NCBI GenBank assembly: GCA_902796695.1
Contig: CADBQE010000258.1
Span: 1 to 6,368, forward strand
Direction: 5' to 3'
Origin: an uncultured Lachnospiraceae bacterium
GTDB taxonomy: Bacteria; Bacillota; Clostridia; Lachnospirales; Lachnospiraceae
DNA length: 6,368 bases
The notes beneath the pieces were generated by a model that had not been told where the DNA came from, made no database searches, and worked only from the letters and a program-made list of their open reading frames with translations. A program made the position numbers and the translations under genes. Numbering within the stretch: the first letter of the stretch is position 1; the number at the start of each line of letters is the position of its first letter. Below are positions 1 through 6,168 of this stretch, one piece after another.

Positions 1-1
1 C

Positions 2-2386
2 AAAGCCCATAACTCCCATTCCGTGGAGACCTGCGGCGCGGAAGTACAGAAGGGCAATGCTCCCGAGGAGCGCAAGCTCCAGCGCCTCTTCCGCAATCCG
101 GAGGCGACCCGCCTGATAAAGCGCTGCAACGACTTCGGCGCGGGCGGCGTTTCCGTAGCCATCGGCGAACTGGCGGACGGCCTGTTCATTGATCTGAATA
201 AAGTCCCCAAGAAATACGAAGGTCTGGACGGCACCGAACTCGCCATCTCCGAATCCCAGGAACGCATGGCCGTCGTTGTGGCGCCGGAGGATCTGGAGCA
301 CTTCCTGGCCCTCGCCGCCGCCGAAAACCTCTCGGCCGTCCCCGTCGCGCATGTCACGGAGGCCCCGCGCCTGATTATGACCTGGAACGGCGACCGCATC
401 GTGGATATCAGCCGCGAATTCCTTAATTCCAACGGCGCCTCCAAAGAGGCCTCCGCGCACGTCCTTCCTCCCCGGAAAGCCGCCGCGGGGACGGTCCTTC
501 CGTCCGATTTTGCGGACGCCCTCCGCACCATGGTCTCCTCGCTGGAGCACTGCTCCCGCCAGGGCCTGTCCGAACGCTTCGACTCCACCATCGGTGCGGC
601 GACCGTGCTGATGCCTTTCGGCGGCCGGACCCAGAAGACTCCCATCCAGGCCATGGTTCACAAGATCCCGGTCTTAAGCGGGGAAACGGACACCTGCTCC
701 GCGATGGCATACGGCTTCGATCCGTATCTGTCGGAGGCGGATCCGTACCGCGGCGCCTATCTGGCCGTGGTGGAATCCGTATCCAAACTGGTCGCGGCCG
801 GCGCGGGATTCGATGAAGTGTACCTGAGCTTCCAGGAATATTTTGAAAAGCTGGGCCATGATCCGGAGCGCTGGGGCAAGCCCCTGGCCGCGCTGCTGGG
901 CGCTTTCCGCGCGCAGCTGGACCTGGGCTACGGCTCGATCGGCGGCAAGGACTCCATGAGCGGCTCCTTTGAGAATATTCACGTGCCGCCCACCCTGGTC
1001 TCCTTTGCCGTGACTACGGCGGAGACCGACCAGATCGCCTCGCCCGAATTCAAAGAGGCGGGCCACCGTCTGGTGCTGCTGGCGCCGGAACGGGATGAGA
1101 ACGGCCTGCCGGATCCGGACAGCCTGAAGATCATCTTCGCTCAGGTCACGAAGCTGCTGCGCGAGAAGAAGGCGGTCGCCGCCTGGGCGCTGGGCAGCGG
1201 CGGCATAGCCGACGCCGTGTTCAAGATGGCGATCGGCAACCGCATCGGCGCGGCTTTCTCGGAAGAGATCCCCGCCGCGGACCTGTTCGCGCCGGCCTGG
1301 GGCTCCTTCCTGCTGGAAATGACCGGAACCATGCAGCTGGGCACCGCCGTCGGCTGCACCGTGGAAGAACCCGCCCTGATCCGCGGCGCGGAGCGCGTAT
1401 CCTTACAGGAACTGCTGAAGCTGTATGAAGCCAGACTGGAACCGGTCTATAAACTGAACGACGTGGCGCCGGCCGCCGGGCAGTCCTTTGCCGCCGGCTG
1501 CTGCGCGGTCAAGCCCGAACAGGGCATGCCTGCTCCCGCGGAGCCGGCCGCGAAGGCTGTCCCGCCCGTGATCCGCTCCGAGGCGGCCCCGAGCTTCCTG
1601 ATCCCGGTCTTCCCGGGCACCAACTGTGAATTCGACTCCGCCCGCGCCGTGGAACGCGCCGGCATGAAGGCCTGCGTGCACGTGATCCGCAACCGCAGCG
1701 CACAGGAGATCGCGGAATCCGTGGAAGAATTCGCGCGGGATCTGCGCGAAGCGCAGGGTATCTTCATCCCCGGCGGCTTTTCCGGCGGCGATGAGCCCGA
1801 AGGCAGCGCGAAATTCATCACGGCCTTCTTCCGGAACGAAGCGGTCAAAGAGGGCGTGACGGACCTGATGGACCGCCGCGGCGGCCTGATCCTGGGCATC
1901 TGCAACGGCTTCCAGGCCCTGATCAAGCTGGGCCTGATCCACGCCGGCCGGATCCTGGACGCGGAGGAATCCTTCCCCACGCTGACCTTCAACAGCATCG
2001 GCCGCCACCAGTCCCGCCTGGTGCGGACCCGCGTGGAAACCGTCCGCTCGCCGTGGCTGTCCCTGATGCACGAGGGCGACATCGTGACGGTGCCCGTTTC
2101 CCACGGCGAAGGCCGCTTTACCGCATCGGAAGCCATGCTGGAGCAGCTGGTCCGGGGCGGCCAGATCGCGACCCGCTATGTGGATGATGAGGGCCGTCCG
2201 AGCATGGATATCGCGTACAACCCGAACGGATCCCTGCTGGCGGTGGAAGGCCTGATCTCCCCCGACGGACGCGTTCTGGGCAAGATGGGCCACAGCGAAC
2301 GCATCGGAAAATATCTGTACAAAAACGTGCCCGGCGAATACGATATCCGGCTGTTCGAAGCCGCCGCGCGGTATTTCAAAGGCTGA
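2..2386 (+). CDS. purL: Phosphoribosylformylglycinamidine (FGAM) synthase, single-chain clostridial type, 5'-partial
   Basis: Cytosolic enzyme of de novo purine synthesis: FGAR + ATP + glutamine gives FGAM. The frame is open from the window edge (first full codon at 2, reading KAHNSHSVETCGAEVQKGNA), so the GTG at 23 is internal and not a start. The 794 visible residues probably lack about 450 N-terminal residues, judged from the usual length near 1,240. Visible parts in order: the end of the first AIRS-like half with DFGAGG (131-148); a second AIRS-like half with LSGETDTCSAMAYGFDP and GGKDS (941-955); an Ala/Pro-rich linker (about 1490-1590); and a PurQ-like class I glutaminase domain from about 1592. 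The glutaminase triad is intact: Cys in GICNGFQ (1901-1903), His (2291-2293) and Glu (2297-2299) in GHSER. Fusion of synthetase and glutaminase means no separate purQ is needed. No frameshift is seen. An intrinsic terminator follows, so this is the last gene of its unit. Confidence 0.96.
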   Translation, partial: KAHNSHSVETCGAEVQKGNAPEERKLQRLFRNPEATRLIKRCNDFGAGGVSVAIGELADGLFIDLNKVPKKYEGLDGTELAISESQERMAVVVAPEDLEHFLALAAAENLSAVPVAHVTEAPRLIMTWNGDRIVDISREFLNSNGASKEASAHVLPPRKAAAGTVLPSDFADALRTMVSSLEHCSRQGLSERFDSTIGAATVLMPFGGRTQKTPIQAMVHKIPVLSGETDTCSAMAYGFDPYLSEADPYRGAYLAVVESVSKLVAAGAGFDEVYLSFQEYFEKLGHDPERWGKPLAALLGAFRAQLDLGYGSIGGKDSMSGSFENIHVPPTLVSFAVTTAETDQIASPEFKEAGHRLVLLAPERDENGLPDPDSLKIIFAQVTKLLREKKAVAAWALGSGGIADAVFKMAIGNRIGAAFSEEIPAADLFAPAWGSFLLEMTGTMQLGTAVGCTVEEPALIRGAERVSLQELLKLYEARLEPVYKLNDVAPAAGQSFAAGCCAVKPEQGMPAPAEPAAKAVPPVIRSEAAPSFLIPVFPGTNCEFDSARAVERAGMKACVHVIRNRSAQEIAESVEEFARDLREAQGIFIPGGFSGGDEPEGSAKFITAFFRNEAVKEGVTDLMDRRGGLILGICNGFQALIKLGLIHAGRILDAEESFPTLTFNSIGRHQSRLVRTRVETVRSPWLSLMHEGDIVTVPVSHGEGRFTASEAMLEQLVRGGQIATRYVDDEGRPSMDIAYNPNGSLLAVEGLISPDGRVLGKMGHSERIGKYLYKNVPGEYDIRLFEAAARYFKG

Positions 2387-2422
2387 TCGAAGCACCTGAT
2401 AAAACCGAAAAAGATACGGCAG

Positions 2423-2455
2423 ACTGCCGGCGGGACGCCCCTCCGGCAGTTTTTT
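2423..2455 (+). terminator. Rho-independent terminator after purL
   Basis: The 8-bp arms ACTGCCGG (2423-2430) and CCGGCAGT (2443-2450) pair perfectly. An inner GGG/CCC (2432-2434 / 2438-2440) can extend the stem. A run of six T (2450-2455) follows at once. It lies 37 bases after the purL stop and upstream of the rny promoter, so it separates the two units. Confidence 0.9.
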
Positions 2456-2507
2456 CGCGGTGAAGTTAGCGGAAACTTATTTTTTGGGGAGCGGGCCCTA
2501 CTTGACC

Positions 2508-2536
2508 TTGACACCCCGCCGGCGAACGGGTATAAT
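2508..2536 (+). promoter_or_regulatory. Consensus sigma-A promoter for rny
   Basis: The -35 box TTGACA (2508-2513) and the -10 box TATAAT (2531-2536) are both exact consensus and are separated by 17 bases. Transcription should start near 2542-2544, leaving a leader of about 65 bases before rny. A near-copy TTGACC (2502-2507) directly precedes the -35 box but would give a 23-base spacer, so it is unlikely to be used. Confidence 0.9.
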
Positions 2537-2545
2537 AGCAACGAT

Positions 2546-2580
2546 GCGGCGAACAGCTGTTTCTATTGATGTTCGGCCGT
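2546..2580 (+). promoter_or_regulatory. Stem-loop in the rny leader
   Basis: GCGGCGAACA (2546-2555) can pair with 2570-2580 (TGTTC, then GGCCGT), giving ten pairs including one G-U, with one bulged G at 2576 and a 14-base loop. It begins a few bases after the predicted transcription start and ends 13 bases before the Shine-Dalgarno. No T-run follows, so it is not a terminator. It could stabilise the 5' end or be a target for RNase Y itself; that role is inference only. Confidence 0.4.
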
Positions 2581-2592
2581 TAAAAATAGAAT

Positions 2593-2600
2593 AAAGGAGG
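2593..2600 (+). promoter_or_regulatory. Ribosome binding site that sets the GTG start of rny
   Basis: AAAGGAGG (followed by TG) is a near-perfect Shine-Dalgarno, 7 bases from the GTG at 2608. The downstream in-frame ATG codons at 2620 and 2638 have no such site, so the GTG is preferred. Confidence 0.88.
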
Positions 2601-2607
2601 TGCTCCT

Positions 2608-4191
2608 GTGACCAATGGAATGCTCTATGTCGCAGCCATGGGAAAGATCACGACCCTGATCATCGCCATCGTCGTAATCGCTGCTGCGGCCATTCTGTCG
2701 TGGATCATTTCGGCGGCGCGTCAGCGGAAGGTCTTTGAGACCACCGTCGGCTCGGCCGAAGTCAAATCCCGTGAAATCATAGATGAAGCATTGAAGGAAG
2801 CGGCGGAAAAGAAGCGCGAAGCGCTGCTGGAAGCCAAGGAAGAGAACATCGCTGCCAAGAACGAACTGGAGCGGGAAGCAAGAGAACGCCGGGCCGAGCT
2901 GAGAAAATCCGAACAGCGGGTCCAGAGCAAGGAAGAAAACCTGGACAAGAAAACAGAAGCTCTGGAAAGAAAAGAACAGAGCGTCCAGGCCAGAGACGAA
3001 CGCTTAAAGAAGAAAGAACAGGAAGCCGAAGAACTGGTGCACCAGCAGCAGGAAAAGCTGGAACAGCTTTCCGGCCTGACCAAGGACCAGGCCAAGGAAT
3101 ACCTGATCCAGAGCGTCACCGAGGACGCCGAGCACGACATTGCCAAGCGCCTGCGCGAGATCAATGCCCGCGCCAAGGAAGACGCCGCCAAGAAAGCCCG
3201 GGAATACATCACGACCGCCATCCAGAAATGCGCGGCCGATCATGTTTCCGAAACCTCGATCTCCGTGGTGTCCCTGCCCAATGATGAGATGAAGGGCCGC
3301 ATCATAGGCCGCGAAGGCCGGAATATCCGCGCCCTGGAGCAGGCCACCGGCGTCGAACTGATCATCGACGATACGCCGGAAGCCGTCGTCATCAGCGGCT
3401 TTGACCTGACCCGCCGCGAAGTGGCCCGGATCGCGCTGGAAAAGCTGATCCTGAACGGCCGCATCCATCCCGCCCGGATCGAAGAAGTGGTCAAGAAGGC
3501 TCAGAAGGAAGTCGAAGAAGTCATGAAGGAAAAGGGCGAGGCCGCCATTCTGGAGGTCGGCGTCCACGGAATCCATCCCGAACTGGTCCGTCTGCTGGGC
3601 AAGATGCATTTCCGCGCCAGCTATGGCCAGAATGCCCTGAAGCACTCCATCGAAGTGGCGCACCTGTCCGGCCTGCTGGCCGGCGAACTGGGACTGGACG
3701 TCCGCATGGCCAAGCGTGCCGGTCTGCTGCATGATATCGGCAAGAGCGTGGACCAGGAAATGGAAGGCTCCCATGTCCAGATCGGCGCCGAACTGTGCCG
3801 CAAGTACAAGGAAAACCCGATCGTCATCAACGCGGTGGAATCCCACCACGGCGACGTGGAGCCGACGTCCCTGATCTCCTGCGTGGTGCAGGCGGCCGAC
3901 GCGATCTCCGCAGCCCGTCCGGGCGCCCGCCGGGATACGCTGGAAACCTACACGAACCGGCTCTCCCAGCTGGAGGAGATCACGAGCTCCTTCAAGGGCG
4001 TGGACAAATCCTTCGCCATCCAGGCCGGCCGTGAAGTCCGCGTCATGGTCGTCCCCGAACAGATCAACGACGACGCCATGGTCATCCTGGCGCATGACAT
4101 CGCCAAGCGCATCGAGGACGAAATGGACTACCCCGGCCAGATCAAAGTCAACGTCATCCGCGAATCCCGCACCGTTGACTACGCCAAATAA
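2608..4191 (+). CDS. rny: Ribonuclease Y (membrane-anchored endoribonuclease)
   Basis: RNase Y starts mRNA decay and processing in many Firmicutes, anchored on the inner face of the membrane. The 527 residues match the usual family length of about 520. Domain order is diagnostic: one transmembrane segment (about 13-35, ITTLIIAIVVIAAAAILSWI); a long, highly charged Lys/Glu/Arg coiled coil (about 37-200); a KH RNA-binding domain with GREG at 234-237 (IIGREGRNIRALEQ); and an HD metal-dependent hydrolase domain with KHS (His346), LLHDIGK (His375-Asp376) and ESHHGD (413-416). The C-terminal AADAISAARPGARRDTLE is also family-typical. All catalytic residues I can recognise are present. The start is GTG with a strong ribosome binding site; this places about a dozen residues before the membrane segment, somewhat more than I recall for the family. 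The gene has its own promoter and terminator and so appears monocistronic. Confidence 0.97.
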   Translation: MTNGMLYVAAMGKITTLIIAIVVIAAAAILSWIISAARQRKVFETTVGSAEVKSREIIDEALKEAAEKKREALLEAKEENIAAKNELEREARERRAELRKSEQRVQSKEENLDKKTEALERKEQSVQARDERLKKKEQEAEELVHQQQEKLEQLSGLTKDQAKEYLIQSVTEDAEHDIAKRLREINARAKEDAAKKAREYITTAIQKCAADHVSETSISVVSLPNDEMKGRIIGREGRNIRALEQATGVELIIDDTPEAVVISGFDLTRREVARIALEKLILNGRIHPARIEEVVKKAQKEVEEVMKEKGEAAILEVGVHGIHPELVRLLGKMHFRASYGQNALKHSIEVAHLSGLLAGELGLDVRMAKRAGLLHDIGKSVDQEMEGSHVQIGAELCRKYKENPIVINAVESHHGDVEPTSLISCVVQAADAISAARPGARRDTLETYTNRLSQLEEITSSFKGVDKSFAIQAGREVRVMVVPEQINDDAMVILAHDIAKRIEDEMDYPGQIKVNVIRESRTVDYAK

Positions 4192-4206
4192 AACAGAACC
4201 AACGGG

Positions 4207-4230
4207 GGGCGGCCGCCGGCCGCCCTTTTT
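4207..4230 (+). terminator. Rho-independent terminator after rny
   Basis: The 8-bp all-G/C stem GGGCGGCC (4207-4214) / GGCCGCCC (4218-4225) has a 3-base loop and is followed by five T (4226-4230). It begins 16 bases after the rny stop. The stem is very strong, so readthrough into the downstream repair gene should be limited. Confidence 0.9.
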
Positions 4231-4243
4231 CGTGACGCGGGCG

Positions 4244-4312
4244 TGACAGGGGGACGGTTCCTTTGTCACAAAAGGTGACAAAGGAACCGTCCCCCTGTCA
4301 TCCCCCTGTCAC
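4244..4312. repeat. Perfect 26-bp inverted repeat with adjoining partial direct repeat (dispersed palindromic element)
   Basis: Arms 4244-4269 and 4275-4300 are exact reverse complements (26 of 26) around the 5-base loop AAAAG. The arm begins TGACAGGGGGACGGTTCC and ends TTTGTCAC. Directly after the right arm, 4301-4311 repeats the last 11 bases of that arm (TCCCCCTGTCA), so there is a second, partial right end in tandem. From memory, the core GGGGACGGTTCCTTTGTC recurs in many clostridial and other genomes as short palindromes, often linked to REP-associated Y1 tyrosine transposases; I have not verified this and no transposase is present here. There is no T-run after either arm, so it does not look like a terminator. 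It fills most of the gap between the rny terminator and the repair gene. Confidence 0.88.
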
Positions 4313-4330
4313 GTGCGAAAGGCAGGCAAC

Positions 4331-5095
4331 ATGAAGAAACTGATTTCCTGGAACGTGAACGGCCTGCGCGCCGTGCTGGGCAAGAATTTTTACGAGGCGG
4401 TCGCCGCGCTGGACCCGGACGTGCTGTGCCTGCAGGAGACGAAACTGCAGGAGGGGCAGGTGACGCTGGAACTGCCGCAGTATCATGCGTACTGGAATTA
4501 TGCGGAGAAAAAGGGGTATTCGGGCACGCTGGTCCTGACGAAGGAAGAGCCGCTGTCCGTGACGCGCGGCATCGGCATCGACGAGCACGATCACGAGGGC
4601 CGCGTCATCACCTGCGAGTTCCCGGAGGAATATCTGGTCTGCTGCTATACACCCAATTCGCAGGACGGCTTAAAACGCCTGGACTACCGGATGCGCTTCG
4701 AGGACGACCTCCGCGCCTATCTGACGTCCCTCGCGGAGAAAAAGCCCGTGATTCTTTGCGGCGACCTGAATGTGGCCCACGAGGAGATCGATCTGAAGAA
4801 CCCTTCCACGAATCATCAGAGCGCCGGCTTCTCCGATGAGGAGCGCGGCAAAATGACGCAGCTGCTGGCCGCCGGCTTTACGGATACCTTCCGCTATTTC
4901 TATCCGGACCGGAAAGACGCCTACAGCTGGTGGTCCTACCGCATGCGCGCCCGCGAACGGAACGTCGGGTGGCGCATCGATTACTTCATCGTCTCGGACA
5001 GCCTGAAGGACCGTCTGGAGGGCGCCGCGATCCATCCGGAGATCTTCGGCTCCGACCACTGCCCGGTCGAACTGCTGCTCCGCGAAAAAACATGA
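4331..5095 (+). CDS. xth: Exodeoxyribonuclease III / AP endonuclease (ExoA-XthA family)
   Basis: Cytosolic base-excision repair enzyme: it cuts DNA 5' to abasic sites and trims 3' ends. The 254 residues match the family length of about 250. All family motifs are visible: WNVNG (Asn8), LQETK (Glu36, metal ligand), CYTPNS (Tyr106), CGDLN (Asp145, Asn147), WRIDYF, and the C-terminal SDHCPVE (Asp242-His243). YTPNS followed by DYRMRFE resembles ExoA of Firmicutes more than E. coli XthA. The ATG at 4331 is chosen because MKKLISWNVNG fits the family N-terminus and a modest AAAGG (4318-4322) sits 8 bases upstream. An in-frame GTG at 4313 would add six residues, but it abuts the palindromic repeat and has no ribosome binding site. 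No promoter is recognisable between the rny terminator and this gene, so expression may depend on readthrough or on a weak signal I cannot see. No clear terminator lies directly after the stop. Confidence 0.95.
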   Translation: MKKLISWNVNGLRAVLGKNFYEAVAALDPDVLCLQETKLQEGQVTLELPQYHAYWNYAEKKGYSGTLVLTKEEPLSVTRGIGIDEHDHEGRVITCEFPEEYLVCCYTPNSQDGLKRLDYRMRFEDDLRAYLTSLAEKKPVILCGDLNVAHEEIDLKNPSTNHQSAGFSDEERGKMTQLLAAGFTDTFRYFYPDRKDAYSWWSYRMRARERNVGWRIDYFIVSDSLKDRLEGAAIHPEIFGSDHCPVELLLREKT

Positions 5096-5115
5096 CGGAT
5101 TCGCGGAAAAACCTA

Positions 5116-5145
5116 TTGACAAGACCCGCAGTGCTTTGCTATACT
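5116..5145 (+). promoter_or_regulatory. Sigma-A promoter of the rpmG-secE-nusG-rplK operon
   Basis: The -35 box TTGACA (5116-5121) is exact. The -10 box TATACT (5140-5145) is one base off consensus, with an 18-base spacer and an extended -10 TG at 5137-5138. Transcription should start near 5152, giving a leader of about 100 bases before rpmG. The signal is strong, as expected for a translation operon. Confidence 0.85.
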
Positions 5146-5175
5146 TCATAAGCCGCTGTTTTGGGTCTTTTTTTT
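5121..5175 (+). terminator. Possible terminator overlapping the rpmG promoter
   Basis: AAGACCC (5121-5127, in the promoter spacer) is the exact complement of GGGTCTT (5163-5169), and the right arm runs into eight T (5168-5175). The intervening 35 bases are long for a loop, though CAG (5129-5131) and CTG (5156-5158) could add inner pairs. RNA started at this promoter would lack the left arm, so only readthrough from xth could form the hairpin. The long loop keeps confidence low. Confidence 0.35.
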
Positions 5176-5202
5176 GTCGAACAAAATAGACGGAGAAAGA
5201 CA

Positions 5203-5224
5203 GCCGGCGGCTCGCCGCCACGGC
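5203..5224 (+). promoter_or_regulatory. GC-rich hairpin in the rpmG leader
   Basis: GCCGGCGG (5203-5210) pairs with CCGC (5215-5218) and CGGC (5221-5224), with a 2-base CA bulge and a CTCG loop. Alternatively GGCGG/CCGCC (5206-5210 / 5215-5219) pairs without a bulge. It lies in the leader, 13 bases upstream of the rpmG Shine-Dalgarno, and has no T-run. Its role is unknown; it may simply protect or process the leader. Confidence 0.4.
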
Positions 5225-5252
5225 CGCGAATCATTAAGGGAGGTAGCCGAAA

Positions 5253-5402
5253 ATGCGCACCAGAATCACCTTGTCCTGCACAGAATGCAAGCAGAGAAAT
5301 TACAACACCACCAAGGAAAAGAAGAACCATCCCGAACGGATGGAGACCAAGAAGTACTGCCCGTTCTGCAAGCGCCACACGCTGCACAGAGAGAGCAAAT
5401 AA
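5253..5402 (+). CDS. rpmG: 50S ribosomal protein L33, zinc-binding form
   Basis: A small 49-residue protein of the large ribosomal subunit, starting MRTRITLSCTECKQRNY and ending CPFCKRHTLHRESK. Length and sequence match L33. Two CxxC pairs (Cys9/Cys12 and Cys36/Cys39) mark the zinc-ribbon (C+) form rather than the cysteine-free paralogue that some Firmicutes switch to when zinc is scarce. AAGGGAGGT (5236-5244) gives a good ribosome binding site 9 bases before the ATG. Position directly before secE and nusG is the usual one for this gene in Firmicutes, and the secE ATG follows 12 bases after the stop. Three of its six Arg codons are AGA, whereas neighbouring genes mostly use CGC. Confidence 0.96.
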   Translation: MRTRITLSCTECKQRNYNTTKEKKNHPERMETKKYCPFCKRHTLHRESK

Positions 5403-5414
5403 CCGGAGGGCATC

Positions 5415-5630
5415 ATGGCGGAAGAAAAGAAAGTGGAAAAGCAGGAACCTTCCGTTAAGAAGACCGGCTTTTTCAAAGGCGTAAAAGCGGAATTCAAAAA
5501 GGTCATCTGGCCCAGCAAGGCCACTGTTGCCAAGGAGACCGGCGCCGTGATCTTCTTCGGCGTGGCTCTGGGCGTGCTGATCGCCGTAATCGATGCGGTC
5601 ATCAAATTCGGTCTGGGACTGATCCTGTAA
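5415..5630 (+). CDS. secE: Preprotein translocase subunit SecE
   Basis: An essential inner-membrane clamp of the SecYEG protein-export channel. The 71 residues are typical of the short, single-span bacterial form. The N-terminus is charged and likely disordered (MAEEKKVEKQEPSVKK); then comes the conserved amphipathic segment FFKGVKAEFKKVIWPSK (about 19-35) with the signature Lys-Val-Ile-Trp-Pro; then one transmembrane helix (about 44-70, AVIFFGVALGVLIAVIDAVI). GGAGG (5405-5409) lies 5 bases before the ATG. It is co-transcribed with rpmG upstream and nusG downstream (17-base gap), the standard arrangement. Confidence 0.95.
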   Translation: MAEEKKVEKQEPSVKKTGFFKGVKAEFKKVIWPSKATVAKETGAVIFFGVALGVLIAVIDAVIKFGLGLIL

Positions 5631-5647
5631 TCCTGTAGGAGAACTTC

Positions 5648-6166
5648 ATGGAAGAAGCAAAATGGTATGTGGTCCACACCTATTCCGGCTATGAGAATAA
5701 GGTAAAGGCCGACCTGGAGCAGACCATCAACAACCTGAAGCTTCAGGATGAGATCCTGGAAGTGGCCGTTCCCATTCAGGATGTCATCGAGGTCAAGGAC
5801 GGTCTGAAGAAGGTCGTTCAGAAAAAACAGTTCCCCAGCTATGTGCTGGTGCACATGATCAAAAACGACCGCACCTGGTATATCGTCCGCAACACCCGCG
5901 GCGTCACGGGCTTTGTAGGCCCGGGAGGCGAAGCGGTTCCGCTCTCCGATGAGGAAGTGGAACATCTGGGCGTTCACGGCGAAGGCGTGGTCACGGATTT
6001 CAAGGTGGGCGATACGGTCACGGTCATCTCCGGTGTCTGGGAAGGCACCACGGGCGAGATCAAGTCCATCAACGAAAGCAAGCAGACCGTCAACGTAATC
6101 TTTTCCATGTTCGTTGGCCGTCCGACGCCGGTGGAACTGGCGTTTACGGAGGTCAAACGCATGTGA
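5648..6166 (+). CDS. nusG: Transcription termination/antitermination protein NusG
   Basis: Binds RNA polymerase and modulates elongation, pausing and termination, and can couple polymerase to other factors. The 172 residues are of usual length. The NGN domain spans about residues 4-110 (WYVVHTYSGYENKVKADLE; later FPSYVLVHM, WYIVRNTRGVTGFVG). The KOW domain occupies about 118-172 (FKVGDTVTVISGVWEGTTGEI). The last KOW segment reads SMFVGRPTPVEL; the form I remember from Bacillus is MFGRETPVEL, so there may be one extra residue before Gly. AGGAG (5637-5641) is 6 bases before the ATG. Position between secE and rplK is canonical. Confidence 0.97.
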   Translation: MEEAKWYVVHTYSGYENKVKADLEQTINNLKLQDEILEVAVPIQDVIEVKDGLKKVVQKKQFPSYVLVHMIKNDRTWYIVRNTRGVTGFVGPGGEAVPLSDEEVEHLGVHGEGVVTDFKVGDTVTVISGVWEGTTGEIKSINESKQTVNVIFSMFVGRPTPVELAFTEVKRM

Positions 6167-6168
6167 AA

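Noticed and set aside
1403..2395. 330-residue open frame on the - strand opposite purL
   Set aside because: It lies fully antisense to the conserved purL glutaminase domain. Such frames are expected in GC-rich coding DNA, and the translation shows no recognisable domain.
3795..4246. Two short + strand open frames within and beyond the rny 3' end
   Set aside because: They are out-of-frame readings of rny; one runs through the terminator, and neither has a convincing start or composition.
3004..4281. 425-residue open frame on the - strand opposite rny
   Set aside because: It is antisense to the conserved KH and HD domains of rny, has no ribosome binding site I can see, and its product is low-complexity Asp/Gly/Phe/Leu-rich without motifs.
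4313..4330. GTG at 4313 as the xth start
   Set aside because: It directly abuts the palindromic repeat and lacks a ribosome binding site; the ATG at 4331 gives the family-typical N-terminus.
5080..5106. Inverted repeat CCGCGAA / TTCGCGG around the xth stop, as a terminator
   Set aside because: The 13-base loop is followed by A-rich sequence with no T-run on the + strand, and the left arm is inside the coding region; it is likely a chance match.
5172..5186. TTTTGT-CGA-ACAAAA inverted repeat in the rpmG leader
   Set aside because: It is six mostly A-T pairs with a 3-base loop, too weak to call on its own, though it could compete for the T-run of the putative terminator.
5403..5414. tRNA-Trp gene between rpmG and secE, as found in some genomes
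   Set aside because: Only 12 bases separate the two genes, and they contain just the secE ribosome binding site.
5161..5484. Overlapping + strand frames of 107 and 94 residues in the rpmG region
   Set aside because: They run through the leader and across rpmG in other reading frames. The true gene there is the 49-residue L33 at 5253-5402, which has the binding site and Cys pairs.
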